Below the pieces are notes generated by a model that was not told the origin of the DNA, ran no database searches, and saw only the letters and a list, made by a program, of their open reading frames with translations. A DNA stretch of 64,000 bases from assembly GCF_029542625.1 (NCBI RefSeq), contig NZ_CP120733.1, forward strand, positions 992,001-1,056,000. The letters run 5' to 3'. The position numbers and the translations under genes were made by a program. The stretch is from Tepidibacter hydrothermalis (lineage in GTDB: Bacteria; Bacillota; Clostridia; Peptostreptococcales; Peptostreptococcaceae). Within the stretch, counting starts at the first letter, position 1, and every line of letters starts with the position of its first letter. Below, in pieces: positions 7,611 to 17,370 of the stretch.

Positions 7611-10600
7611 GTGAAATATACTAAATTTATACAGGCTAATGAAGGATTTCAATATGCTATTAATTTACAGTACGATATAAGCAATTTATCTAAAGTAAAA
7701 TCATATATACCAACTAAACAGTCTGTAGATATATTAAAAAAATATTTACTTAATATATATTATGATAAAAATGATAGATCAACTATATTAGTAGGACCTT
7801 ATGGTAAAGGTAAAAGCCATTTGCTTTTAATACTATTATCTTTATTATCATTTAATATACAAAATACAGAAGAATTAGGAGTAATAAATGAACTAATAGA
7901 AAAAATTAAAAGAATTGATGAACAAGCTGCTAATATATGCGAAGAACTTGTTAAACGTGAAAATAAATTTCTTCCAGTAATAATAAATAGTAATTATGTA
8001 GATTTAAATCAAGCATTTTTGATAGCTTTAAAAAATGCATTAAAAACTTTTGGGATAGATGATATATTTCCAAATACTTACTTTGATTCAATAAAGAAAA
8101 TTATCGATGTATGGAGTACAGATTATAAAGATGCAATAAATATATTTGAGCAAGAATTAGAAAACTATAATTTGAACATTGATAAATTTATTAATAAATT
8201 AAATTCTTTTGACCAACAAGCTTATGAAATATTTACAAAAATATATCCTAAAATTAGTTCAGGTGCAGAATTTAATCCATTGATTAACGCAGATATAGTT
8301 AAGTTATACTCAGATATCAATTATATAATAACTGAGAAGTATGGATTCAAAGGTATATTTGTTGTATTTGATGAGTTTAGTAAGTTTTTAGAAGCTGGTG
8401 TTACAAAAAATGTATCTAAAGATATAAAGATACTTCAGGATTTCGCTGAGCTTGCAAACAGAAGCAGCAATTCACAGCTTTATATTACTTGTATAACTCA
8501 TAAAGCTATTAATGAATATATTGCACGTCTTCCAAAATCAAGTATAGATGCATGGAGAGCCATAGAAGGAAGATTTAATGAAATATATTTTACATCATCA
8601 TCACAACAAAATTATGAACTAATATCAAACACAATAATTAAGGATGATGAAAAATTTAATAAATTTATTAAGCAAAATATAGAAAAATTTAAAAATAAGT
8701 TAGATAAATCTTTTAGAATTTTTCAAGATATATTTAGTTATAAAGAATATGAAAATATAATAGGGTTAGGATGTTACCCATTAAATCCATTAACATCATA
8801 TATTTTACCAAAAGTAAGTGAAAAAGTAGCACAAAATGAGAGAACATTATTTACTTTCTTATCAAAAAATGAATTAGGAAGTTTAGTAAATTTTATAAAT
8901 AAAAATGAAGGATCACTTAAATTTTTAGGTATAGATTCAATTTATGATTATTTTCAAATATTATTTAGAAAAGAAGTTTTTAACCAAAATATATATAATG
9001 GATGGTTAAAAGCTAATAATACTATGCAGAAAGTTTCTAGCGAAGTTGAAAAAAATATAGTAAAGGCAATAGCTATAATCTATATTATAAATGAATTAGA
9101 TAAATTAGCTCCTATAGATGAAATTATTAAGTTAGCCTTAGATATAAGTGATGAAGAATACAAAAATGCTATAGAATCTTTATTAAATAAAAATATATTA
9201 AGTAAAAAGAAAAGTAATTTATTTTATAGATTTACATCTAGTAGGGAATCAAATGTTAAAGAAGAAATTACCAAAATAAAAAATATAAAAATAAAAAAAA
9301 TTAATTATGCAATTCAATTATCTGATTTAATTAATTTAGGGTATACACTTCCCAGAAGATATAACGATGAATATTCAATGGTTAGATTCTTTAAGAAAAT
9401 ATTTATAACAACAGAACAATTCTTGGCGTATGATGAGGCAAAATTACTAATTAATGAGTATAAATCTGATGGATTGATTTTAAACCTGATTTATTTAAAT
9501 CAAGAAGAAAAACAACAGGCGATAGAAAAAATAAAAGAATTAAATAATGATAGAATACTTTTATGTATACCAAATAGTCCTTTTGATAAAGAAGAAGAAT
9601 TAAAAGAATATACTGCAGTACAGTACTTAAAAGAAGATAAACAATTTTTATTAGAAGATGAATATGCTTTACAAGAGTTACAAATATATGAAGAAGATTT
9701 AGTTGACTGTTTAAATAACTATGTCAAAAATGGTTTTAACATAGAATATGAAAATTGTTATTATTATACGATTAATGGAATCGATAAAACTATTAAGAAA
9801 TTAAGTCATTTAAACAGAAGAATATCAGAAATATGTGAAGAAATATTTGATAAAACTCCAAAAATAAATAATGAACTTATAAATAAAAATAATATATCCT
9901 CTCCAATAAATAAGGCTAGAAATAAAATAATTGACTATATATTGAGTGGAATGGATGGAAATTCAGACTACGCATTAAAAGGAAATGGTCCAGAAGTTAC
10001 AATCTATAGAATTGCTGTAAAAAATAAAGGACTAGAAAATTCATTAATATCAAATGATGCAAACTTAAATTATGCATTAAATACAATAAAAGAATTTATA
10101 TTAGCAGCAGAAGAAAATAGGATAAGTTTTTCAAAGCTATATGAGATGCTTCAAGATGAAGAGTATGGTTTTGGAATAAGAAAAGGCGTAATTCCAATAT
10201 ATCTAGCTTTAGTTATAAAAGAGTTTAAAGAAGATATTGTAATATATTTTGGTGATAAAAAAAGTAAAGAAATATCATTAACATCACAATCCTTAACTAA
10301 TATTAATGAATCTTTTGAAAATCACTATTTATTGCTAGAAAAAGGTTCAAATGAAAAAGAGGATTATATAAATTCTTTCGAAAATTTATTTAAAGAATAT
10401 ATGCCTAACAAAAAAATTATGTCAAATAGATACGTAGATATAATAAATGCAATGCAGGTTTGGTTCAATTCATTATCAAAATATACTAGAGTATATTTTG
10501 AGGATATAATAAATAATAATGAGGTATCTAAAGACATAATAGAATTAAGAAAAGAACTATGTAAATTTGATATAAATCCTAGAGAATTTTTATTTGACAG

Positions 10601-11258
10601 GATTAAAAACAAAATATTAAGAAAAACAACTTTAAAAAAATGTTTTGCAAGAATGTTAGAAATTAAAAATAAATTAGATAATCATATATTTAATGTTAAA
10701 AATCATTTAATATTAGAAACTAGGGAAGTATTTAATAAAGAATATCAAGGGAGCTTAGGGCAAGCATTAAAAAATTGGTATGATGATTTAAAAGAAACAA
10801 ATAAAAAATACTCGTATAATATTGAGGCTAATAATATATTAGAATTTATACAAAATTTAAATACTAACAATGAAATAGATATAGTAAGTAAGATGGCGTA
10901 TATAGTTACAGGTTTAAATATAGAAGACTGGAAAGATGAAACTTATTTGAAGTATAAAGAAGAAATACAAAAAATATATAAAGATGTATCTGAGGATAAA
11001 GAAGAAATACAAAAAGTATATGATGAAGTATATGAGTGTGAAGACGAAATTGCAATGACAAGTGTAGAGTTATATAAGGTAGTTAAAGTTCAAAATGGAA
11101 AACTAGCAAAAGAAAAGAACTTTAAGGGAAAAGATATTTCTCCAATAGGAGAAACATTATTAAATCAAATGGAAGAACTATTTGAAGAATACGGTGAATC
11201 AATAGAGGTAAATGAAAAAAGAAATATACTAATGCAAATATTACAAAAGTACATGTAA
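7611..11258 (+). CDS. Large P-loop ATPase of the sulfur-modification cluster
   Basis: A 1215-aa protein. A Walker A motif (GPYGKGKS, near residue 62) and a Walker B strand (GIFVVFDEF, near 248-256) mark an N-terminal AAA/STAND-like ATPase; residues 270-330 include a likely sensor region (ITCITHKAIN). The remaining 850 residues are helical and mostly unassigned. The layout resembles the large ATPases of BREX (BrxC/PglY-like) and of Dnd-associated clusters, which couple ATP hydrolysis to modification or restriction. GTG 7611 follows AAGGAGG. It is co-transcribed with DUF4007 and the PAPS reductase; a 15-bp hairpin covers its stop codon. Assignment to a named family needs a profile search. Confidence 0.72.
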   Translation: MKYTKFIQANEGFQYAINLQYDISNLSKVKSYIPTKQSVDILKKYLLNIYYDKNDRSTILVGPYGKGKSHLLLILLSLLSFNIQNTEELGVINELIEKIKRIDEQAANICEELVKRENKFLPVIINSNYVDLNQAFLIALKNALKTFGIDDIFPNTYFDSIKKIIDVWSTDYKDAINIFEQELENYNLNIDKFINKLNSFDQQAYEIFTKIYPKISSGAEFNPLINADIVKLYSDINYIITEKYGFKGIFVVFDEFSKFLEAGVTKNVSKDIKILQDFAELANRSSNSQLYITCITHKAINEYIARLPKSSIDAWRAIEGRFNEIYFTSSSQQNYELISNTIIKDDEKFNKFIKQNIEKFKNKLDKSFRIFQDIFSYKEYENIIGLGCYPLNPLTSYILPKVSEKVAQNERTLFTFLSKNELGSLVNFINKNEGSLKFLGIDSIYDYFQILFRKEVFNQNIYNGWLKANNTMQKVSSEVEKNIVKAIAIIYIINELDKLAPIDEIIKLALDISDEEYKNAIESLLNKNILSKKKSNLFYRFTSSRESNVKEEITKIKNIKIKKINYAIQLSDLINLGYTLPRRYNDEYSMVRFFKKIFITTEQFLAYDEAKLLINEYKSDGLILNLIYLNQEEKQQAIEKIKELNNDRILLCIPNSPFDKEEELKEYTAVQYLKEDKQFLLEDEYALQELQIYEEDLVDCLNNYVKNGFNIEYENCYYYTINGIDKTIKKLSHLNRRISEICEEIFDKTPKINNELINKNNISSPINKARNKIIDYILSGMDGNSDYALKGNGPEVTIYRIAVKNKGLENSLISNDANLNYALNTIKEFILAAEENRISFSKLYEMLQDEEYGFGIRKGVIPIYLALVIKEFKEDIVIYFGDKKSKEISLTSQSLTNINESFENHYLLLEKGSNEKEDYINSFENLFKEYMPNKKIMSNRYVDIINAMQVWFNSLSKYTRVYFEDIINNNEVSKDIIELRKELCKFDINPREFLFDRIKNKILRKTTLKKCFARMLEIKNKLDNHIFNVKNHLILETREVFNKEYQGSLGQALKNWYDDLKETNKKYSYNIEANNILEFIQNLNTNNEIDIVSKMAYIVTGLNIEDWKDETYLKYKEEIQKIYKDVSEDKEEIQKVYDEVYECEDEIAMTSVELYKVVKVQNGKLAKEKNFKGKDISPIGETLLNQMEELFEEYGESIEVNEKRNILMQILQKYM

Positions 11259-11278
11259 GATTTTCTTACATGTACTTT
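11246..11278. terminator. Stem-loop over the ATPase stop codon
   Basis: A perfect 15-bp stem (11246-11260 with 11264-11278) around a 3-nt loop includes the TAA stop. It lacks a long U-tail, so it may be a partial terminator or an mRNA processing/stability site that sets the level of the downstream desulfurase. Confidence 0.55.
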
Positions 11279-11296
11279 CTATAATGAGGTGATTAA

Positions 11297-12457
11297 GTGT
11301 TAGATAACATTGTTTATTTAGATAATGCAGCAACTACTTTTCCAAAACCTGAAAGAGTATATGAACAAATGGATAAAGTAGGTAGAGCATATGGAGTAAA
11401 TGCAGGTAGAAGTTCCTATAAGTTAGCTAAAATGGCAAACAAACTTATAGATGAAACAAAAAGTGAGTTAGGCAGTTTAGTTAATACAAATGAAAATGAT
11501 ATAGTTTTTTCACCATCAGCAACTATTGCTTTTAATCAAATTTTACAAGGGCTAGATTTTAAAACCATAAATAACGTGTATGTTACTCCTTTTGAACATA
11601 ATGCTGTTATGAGAACATTAAATTTTTTACAAAAAAAATATAAGTTTGATATAATAATTATCCCATTTGATAATAAAACATTTGAATTAGATAAAAGCAA
11701 ACTTAAAATAAAGTTTGCAAATAATAATCCTGATATAATAATTATGTCACATGTAAGTAATGTAACAGGATATATCTTACCTATAGAAGAAATTATACAA
11801 GTTGCAAGTAAATATCAACCAATAGTTATCTTGGATGCAGCACAATCTCTTGGATTGATATCTATAGATTTATCAAAGTTAGATGTAGACTTTTTGGTAT
11901 TTGCAGGACATAAAACACTATATGGTCCTTTTGGAATAGCAGGTTTTATTAATAACTATAAAAAGGGTAATTTAAATGAATATATATTAGGTGGAACAGG
12001 TTCTGATTCTCTAAATTTAAATATGCCTGAAGAGGGACCTCTAAGATATGAAGCAGGAAGTCAAAATATAAATGCTGTAGCTGGGTTAAATGCATCCTTA
12101 AAATGGATTAAGGAAACAGGTGTTGAAAATATATTTAGAAAAAAGAAGATTTTAACAGAAAAGATAATAAGTAAATTACAAAAATTATATGATATAAATT
12201 TATATATACCAAATAATTTAGACAGGCATATTGGAATAGTATCTTTTTGTTTAGGAGATTATAATTCAAATGAATTAGGTCAAATTTTAGATGAAGAATT
12301 TAATATATCAGTAAGAAGTGGTTATCATTGTTCTCCATTTATGCAAGAGTTTCTACAAACTCAACATAACTCAGGAACAGTAAGAATTAGTTTAGGCTAT
12401 TTTAATAGTGAAGAAGATATTGATAAGTTAATAGAATCTTTAGAAGAATTAGAGTAA
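11297..12457 (+). CDS. Cysteine desulfurase (DndA/IscS-like, aminotransferase class V)
   Basis: A 386-aa PLP enzyme. It has the N-terminal YLDNAATTFPKP segment, the PLP lysine in AGHKT (K206), an HVSNVTG strand and the active-site cysteine in SGYHCSPF (C345). It would release sulfur from cysteine as a persulfide and pass it to the PAPS-reductase-like protein, as DndA or IscS does for DndC. Its RSGYHCSPF loop is compact, closer to SufS/Csd (group II) enzymes than to the long IscS loop. The start is GTG after GAGGTGATT. It lies 38 nt after the ATPase gene on the same strand and ends at a strong terminator, so it closes the sulfur-modification operon. Confidence 0.9.
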   Translation: MLDNIVYLDNAATTFPKPERVYEQMDKVGRAYGVNAGRSSYKLAKMANKLIDETKSELGSLVNTNENDIVFSPSATIAFNQILQGLDFKTINNVYVTPFEHNAVMRTLNFLQKKYKFDIIIIPFDNKTFELDKSKLKIKFANNNPDIIIMSHVSNVTGYILPIEEIIQVASKYQPIVILDAAQSLGLISIDLSKLDVDFLVFAGHKTLYGPFGIAGFINNYKKGNLNEYILGGTGSDSLNLNMPEEGPLRYEAGSQNINAVAGLNASLKWIKETGVENIFRKKKILTEKIISKLQKLYDINLYIPNNLDRHIGIVSFCLGDYNSNELGQILDEEFNISVRSGYHCSPFMQEFLQTQHNSGTVRISLGYFNSEEDIDKLIESLEELE

Positions 12458-12472
12458 TAGATTATTAAAAAG

Positions 12473-12512
12473 AAACATGCATTCTTTATTTTACAGAATG
12501 CATGTTTTTTTA
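12473..12512 (+). terminator. Rho-independent terminator of the sulfur operon
   Basis: A perfect 13-bp stem (12473-12485 with 12495-12507) is followed by a run of T. It separates the modification operon from the nuclease-helicase operon downstream. Confidence 0.88.
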
Positions 12513-12740
12513 TATATAGAAATAAGATAAGATTTAAAATACTGAATAAAAAGAATAATTAAGAGATTTAAGAAGTTCTTTTAATAAAAAGAATTATCTT
12601 TTAATATTGGAAAATCTAGTGATTTGGGATATTTAGTAAATTAGGATTATAATTACTATATAGAGTGTTTTGTTAAATTCTTATTAAAAAATAAGGTATT
12701 TATAATGAGTAACATGTATTTTTTAATAGGGATGATAGTC

Positions 12741-12791
12741 ATGAAATTATTAGAAATTAAATATTTAGTAATACTATATTACAAAAAATAG
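12741..12791 (+). CDS. Candidate 16-aa leader peptide
   Basis: ATG 12741 to TAG 12791 encodes MKLLEIKYLVILYYKK, preceded by the weak site AGGGATGAT. It ends just before a hairpin and about 170 nt upstream of the PLD nuclease gene. A very short ORF followed by a hairpin is typical of translation-coupled attenuators, but an ORF of this size can occur by chance in such AT-rich DNA. Confidence 0.35.
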   Translation: MKLLEIKYLVILYYKK

Positions 12792-12806
12792 TGATAATGA
12801 AATGAT

Positions 12807-12847
12807 AATAAGTCTTTTATGTATGTAATGTATATAAAAGACTTATT
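12807..12847 (+). promoter_or_regulatory. Candidate attenuator hairpin before module 1
   Basis: Arms of about 14 nt (12807-12820 and 12834-12847) pair around a 13-nt loop and are followed by ATTAAATTTT. It lies between the tiny ORF and the PLD gene, where it could terminate leader transcription conditionally. Confidence 0.5.
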
Positions 12848-12959
12848 ATTAAATTTTAAGCGTTTAAACATTTCGAATTTAAATTAATGAATTTCTTTAA
12901 ATTCAAGGTGATGTAATATATAATATAATTGGATAAAATTGAATAATATGGAGGATGTT

Positions 12960-14060
12960 ATGAAGTTTGTAAGTGATGTCAAAGATGAATTAGAAATACA
13001 ATTGCCAAAATTAAAAACTAGTTTAAAAATAATAACAGGATTTGTAACTAAAGAAGCGTTTGATTTTGTAAATGAAATTATTGAAGATATAAATATTGAA
13101 AAATGGATATTATTTAAATTAAATTTATTAGATTTTCAAAAAGGTTCTAGCAGTTTTGATTTCAAAAAAGCGATTGAAACAGGGTGGAAGGTATATGTTG
13201 ATAATTCGGTACATGCAAAAAATTATATATTTGATGAAAATAAATATTTACAAGGTAGTGCTAATTTAACTTCTAAAGGCATTGGACTACATATAGAAAA
13301 TAGTGATGAAAATTGTACATTATTAAAATATAACAATGATACAAGAATATGGGTCGAAAATAAATTTAATGATTCTCTTGAAATAAATGAAAATAATATG
13401 GAACAAGTACAACGTTATATTGATGAAGTAATTAATATAGAGGATAAAGATATACTGTTTAAAAAACAAAAAAGTCTAGAGAAAAGAATTAATAAAGAAC
13501 ACTATAACTTTGAAATAGATGAGAATTACAAGAAATTTAATAATATATATTTGCTAGATAGAATAGAAGTGTTTAAAGAAGTTTTACAAAATAATAATAT
13601 TACATTAGAAATAACATATGAAAATTTAATAAATATATATAAATTTAAACCAAATAGTAGTTTAGTTAAAGAATATATAATTGATTTAGACAAAATAGTT
13701 AAATATGATAAATTTAATGTAAATAATAAAATGTATTCATATACACCAAAAATCTACAAATATAAAAACAAATATTTTTTAGAAAATGTTGATTATTATT
13801 GTAAAAATAAAATTAACTCTAAAGAACTAAAAATTATTAATGAATCTTTAAAATATTTATATAAAAAAGGCATTTGTGTAAATTTTGATGAAGATAAGAT
13901 GTATTTTAGAAGATACAAAGAGGTTCCTTATTATAAAAACTTTTATTCTTTAGAAAATATTCAAAAGGAATTATTAGAACAATATTATATTGGCAAACTA
14001 CAAAAGCTTACGGAAGTAAATGTACATAATAAAATTAAAAGTTTTAGGTTGGAGGAATAA
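12960..14060 (+). CDS. Phospholipase D-fold nuclease, module 1
   Basis: A 366-aa protein with one PLD (HxK) motif: H85-x-K87 in SVHAKNYIF, followed by GSANLTSKG at residues 99-107. A single motif implies that two subunits form the active site, as in Nuc and BfiI-type nucleases. Residues 150-366 are lysine/asparagine-rich and helical with no recognised domain. ATG 12960 is preceded by GGAGG; in-frame starts at 12939 and 12948 lack such a site. The AddB-like gene begins 4 nt after its stop, and a UvrD helicase follows, so a nuclease-helicase complex is likely. Target (foreign or unmodified DNA) is inferred from context. Confidence 0.8.
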   Translation: MKFVSDVKDELEIQLPKLKTSLKIITGFVTKEAFDFVNEIIEDINIEKWILFKLNLLDFQKGSSSFDFKKAIETGWKVYVDNSVHAKNYIFDENKYLQGSANLTSKGIGLHIENSDENCTLLKYNNDTRIWVENKFNDSLEINENNMEQVQRYIDEVINIEDKDILFKKQKSLEKRINKEHYNFEIDENYKKFNNIYLLDRIEVFKEVLQNNNITLEITYENLINIYKFKPNSSLVKEYIIDLDKIVKYDKFNVNNKMYSYTPKIYKYKNKYFLENVDYYCKNKINSKELKIINESLKYLYKKGICVNFDEDKMYFRRYKEVPYYKNFYSLENIQKELLEQYYIGKLQKLTEVNVHNKIKSFRLEE

Positions 14061-14064
14061 AAAA

Positions 14065-17000
14065 ATGAGTAAAATGTACTTGATTGCAGATATAAATATT
14101 GAAAATGAAAATATAAAAGATAGTCTTAAGAAATATTTAACAAAAGATACTAAGTATCTATTTTTAACAGCTACAGGTTCGTTAAAAGATCTAAGAAAAT
14201 ACAAAAGTGAAAATTCTAAAAAAGATTTAAAGAATATGCTAGGTATAAAAGAATATGATAAATTATTATTTGATAAAAGAATAAAAGAGTCCAGAAAAGA
14301 TGGAAATATAATTTTAAATGAATTTAATTTATTTACTATAACGGAATTTAAAAAAGCAATTTCTCAAGGGATATATCAAAATAAAGATATAGAATTTATA
14401 TCAGTTCCTGATCAGAAATACATTTTATCTGTTTTAATAGATAAAATGTTTGAATATGATCAAGTGAAATTACAAGCATTTAAAGGTATGAGACATGAGA
14501 TTTTTGAATTATATGATTTCTTACAATTTTATGAAAAACAAATTAGCTATGATACTATTAAAAAAATCAATAAAAATTATACAAGTTTTGAAGCTGAAAT
14601 TTTTAGATTATATAAAGAATATTATGAATTAATTAATATTGTTGTACATAAAGCGAATATTGGTAAATTTGAAGAACTTGATAGTTGGATTAAAGATTTG
14701 TTTAAAGAATCTGCATTTAAGGAAAATATAGAGATATACCAGAATGTTTTAAAAAAGGAAATTGAAAACTATATTAAAAATGTAGACAAAGTTATATTTG
14801 ATGGGTTCTTATTTTTCAATGATTTACAGAAATTTATTATTAAAATTGCTGTGAATCTAGGAAAAGATGTAATTTTTATTGCGAAATATAATATATTTGA
14901 AGAAACTTCATCATTTTTGTTTAAAGAAAATTATAATAAAATTGCAGAAGAATTTAATTGTATTCTCAATATTCCAGAATTTAAATTTGATGAAATTTAT
15001 GATAGAGAAGATGATACATTTTTAAAAAGTTTACAATGTAATTATCCTAAAATAGTAACGGATAAAAGGATAATTAAAATAAATCAAAAAATAAAAGATG
15101 ATCCAACAGTAAATATATTAAAGCCATTTCCAAGTAGAGATGAAGAGTTAGAATATGTAGCAAAAGATATTGGTAAATATATAAAAGATAATTATAAAGA
15201 TGGTATAGGTGATTATAAAGATACTATAAGGAATATATTAAACAAAATATCAATAGTTATTGCTGTTGATAAGGAAAAATATGAAGAAAGATTAGATTTA
15301 GTTTTTAATGAATATGGAGTATTTATAGTTAATAAACAAAAACTAGATAAGTTAGATGATATTCAAATTGAAAATATAGATGTAGAAACTTTAAAAAACA
15401 AAATATATTATTCAAAAAGAAATTTTTTAAGTGAAGAAATATTCTTTAATAATGGGCAAGCATTGACAATAGAAGAAAAATATAAACTTTTTAAAGCTTT
15501 TGATTCAATAAAAACTAGTAATACTTCTAAATCACTAGCTTCATATCCAATAGGTGAATTCATTTTTCAAGTATATAAAATAATTTCTGAAGGGATATCT
15601 ATTGATGTATTTAAAAAGATACTTTATTCAAACTGGAAATTTGTTTTAGGAAAAGAAAGTATTGAGTGGAATAAATATATTTCAGATTTCAAAAATATAC
15701 AATCTTATTTTGAAGATTTAAATGAAATAACACAATGGATTAAAGAGATAGAGGATATAATAGCTTTAAAATCAAATATATCAAATAATAAATTTTATAA
15801 ACATCATCCATTTAATCATATAACTTATGAAAGTTTATACTTTATTGAAAAGACATTAAAGGATATTGAAAAAGTAAAAAAGGAACTGGAAAATATAAAA
15901 GGAAGCATAACTGAACATATTGATGGGTTAAAGAAAAATTTTGATTTAATGCAATTAAATTATACTGATAAAGAATTTGAAAAGAAGATAGTTAATAAGA
16001 TTGACAATGCTCTTGATCAAGTTGGGAAAAATACAACGGTTGATAATATGGATGTAGTAGATTTTTCATATGGTTTAAAAGGTATGATCAAAGAGTGGGA
16101 AAAAGACCAAGAAGAGATAAAAAATATACTTCAGTTAAATGTGGTAAATCTTGAAAATATGAAGAGTTTTGATAGATCTTATTTTATTATGTTAGAATCA
16201 GATAAATATCCAAGACCGTATAGTAATACATTTCCTTTTAATGATGCAATTTTAGAAATCTTAGAAGATGAAAAATATAATATTAATCAAAAACCTCCAC
16301 ATAAACACAGTATAGATTACCATTTAGATCTTGAAAAATATTTATTCAAAAATGTTTTAGATTTTACAAAGAATAAATTAGTCATTAGTCATTCAGAAAA
16401 AGAATGTTCTAATAAAAAACATTATTCAATTTTCATTGAAGATATAGCATCAATGTGTAATCTATCAGTTAAAGATATTTTAAGAGATTCAGATAAATTT
16501 GATGAAAATGAAATAGATTTTGAATTGAAGTTAAAAGAAGAATTAAAGTTAAAAGAAAAAGGTAGATATTCATTATCTGGATTAGGTCAATATTTACTAT
16601 GTCCTATATATTATTTTCATGAAAATTATGAGGATCAACAAGGTGGAATTACTTATGTCAACAGATTTCAATTGAGATTTTATGCAGAAGCTATATTATA
16701 TAATGTACTGTTTGATGAATTTATTAAATATAACGAGGCTAATAACAATGTATATTCTAGTCATGAGGATGAATATTATTTTATTTTAGATTTTATATTA
16801 AATAAACGTGCTAATGACGTATTTAAATATTTTAGTTTTTTAAATGATTTTGAGAAAAAAGATACAAAAAATAAAGTATTTAGAAAAGCAATTAACTTTA
16901 TTAATCAAAATGCAGTTAAACAAGGATTTAACAATTTTAGAGTAATTACACCTCAATCGAAGGATAATGATAAATTTATTTTTAATAATGATATATTGGT

Positions 17001-17370
17001 CGAGGAAATTATTAATAAAAGTGGAGTTAAGCCAACAAAACTGAGATATCAAAATAATAAATATTTAGATTTTCCTGTACTTAAGACGAATATTTATTCA
17101 GAGGTACCAAGGGATACTAATGTATTAATTGAAGAACTTGAATCTGAAGATAATATAGATAGAATTAATTATATTTCATCATTAATACATAGATTTAATG
17201 TGAAATTTAGAAGTAATTATATATATGCTAAGCAAGTACGTGATAAAATTAAGAAATGCAACTTTTTCGAAATAAAACCTCAAAATAGTAGATTTTGTTC
17301 ATATTGTAGAATAAATGAAATTTGTAAAGGACATATGCTTCTAAGTAAGGAGGATGATCATGAACTTTAA
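14065..17370 (+). CDS. AddB-like iron-sulfur protein without visible nuclease motif, module 1
   Basis: A 1101-aa protein with AddB-like organisation: a diverged helicase-like N-terminal half with no Walker A motif, and a C-terminal region that opens with YSLSGLGQYLLCP (first Fe-S cysteine C846) and closes with C1078-x2-C1081-x5-C1087. These four cysteines match the 4Fe-4S staple of AddB nuclease domains. Between them I do not find the GRIDR and DYK residues that form the PD-(D/E)XK catalytic site, so it probably serves as a structural or DNA-binding subunit. ATG 14065 follows GGAGG and lies 4 nt after the PLD gene; the helicase gene overlaps its end by 11 nt. Confidence 0.72.
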   Translation: MSKMYLIADINIENENIKDSLKKYLTKDTKYLFLTATGSLKDLRKYKSENSKKDLKNMLGIKEYDKLLFDKRIKESRKDGNIILNEFNLFTITEFKKAISQGIYQNKDIEFISVPDQKYILSVLIDKMFEYDQVKLQAFKGMRHEIFELYDFLQFYEKQISYDTIKKINKNYTSFEAEIFRLYKEYYELINIVVHKANIGKFEELDSWIKDLFKESAFKENIEIYQNVLKKEIENYIKNVDKVIFDGFLFFNDLQKFIIKIAVNLGKDVIFIAKYNIFEETSSFLFKENYNKIAEEFNCILNIPEFKFDEIYDREDDTFLKSLQCNYPKIVTDKRIIKINQKIKDDPTVNILKPFPSRDEELEYVAKDIGKYIKDNYKDGIGDYKDTIRNILNKISIVIAVDKEKYEERLDLVFNEYGVFIVNKQKLDKLDDIQIENIDVETLKNKIYYSKRNFLSEEIFFNNGQALTIEEKYKLFKAFDSIKTSNTSKSLASYPIGEFIFQVYKIISEGISIDVFKKILYSNWKFVLGKESIEWNKYISDFKNIQSYFEDLNEITQWIKEIEDIIALKSNISNNKFYKHHPFNHITYESLYFIEKTLKDIEKVKKELENIKGSITEHIDGLKKNFDLMQLNYTDKEFEKKIVNKIDNALDQVGKNTTVDNMDVVDFSYGLKGMIKEWEKDQEEIKNILQLNVVNLENMKSFDRSYFIMLESDKYPRPYSNTFPFNDAILEILEDEKYNINQKPPHKHSIDYHLDLEKYLFKNVLDFTKNKLVISHSEKECSNKKHYSIFIEDIASMCNLSVKDILRDSDKFDENEIDFELKLKEELKLKEKGRYSLSGLGQYLLCPIYYFHENYEDQQGGITYVNRFQLRFYAEAILYNVLFDEFIKYNEANNNVYSSHEDEYYFILDFILNKRANDVFKYFSFLNDFEKKDTKNKVFRKAINFINQNAVKQGFNNFRVITPQSKDNDKFIFNNDILVEEIINKSGVKPTKLRYQNNKYLDFPVLKTNIYSEVPRDTNVLIEELESEDNIDRINYISSLIHRFNVKFRSNYIYAKQVRDKIKKCNFFEIKPQNSRFCSYCRINEICKGHMLLSKEDDHEL

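Larger units (their letters stand above)
12513..12959. other. Leader region of nuclease-helicase module 1
   Basis: About 450 bases without a large gene. It contains a possible TATAAT near 12700, a 16-codon ORF (12741-12791) and a hairpin (12807-12847) followed by an A/T-rich tract. The arrangement resembles the leader of module 2 at 30503-30907. Confidence 0.5.
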
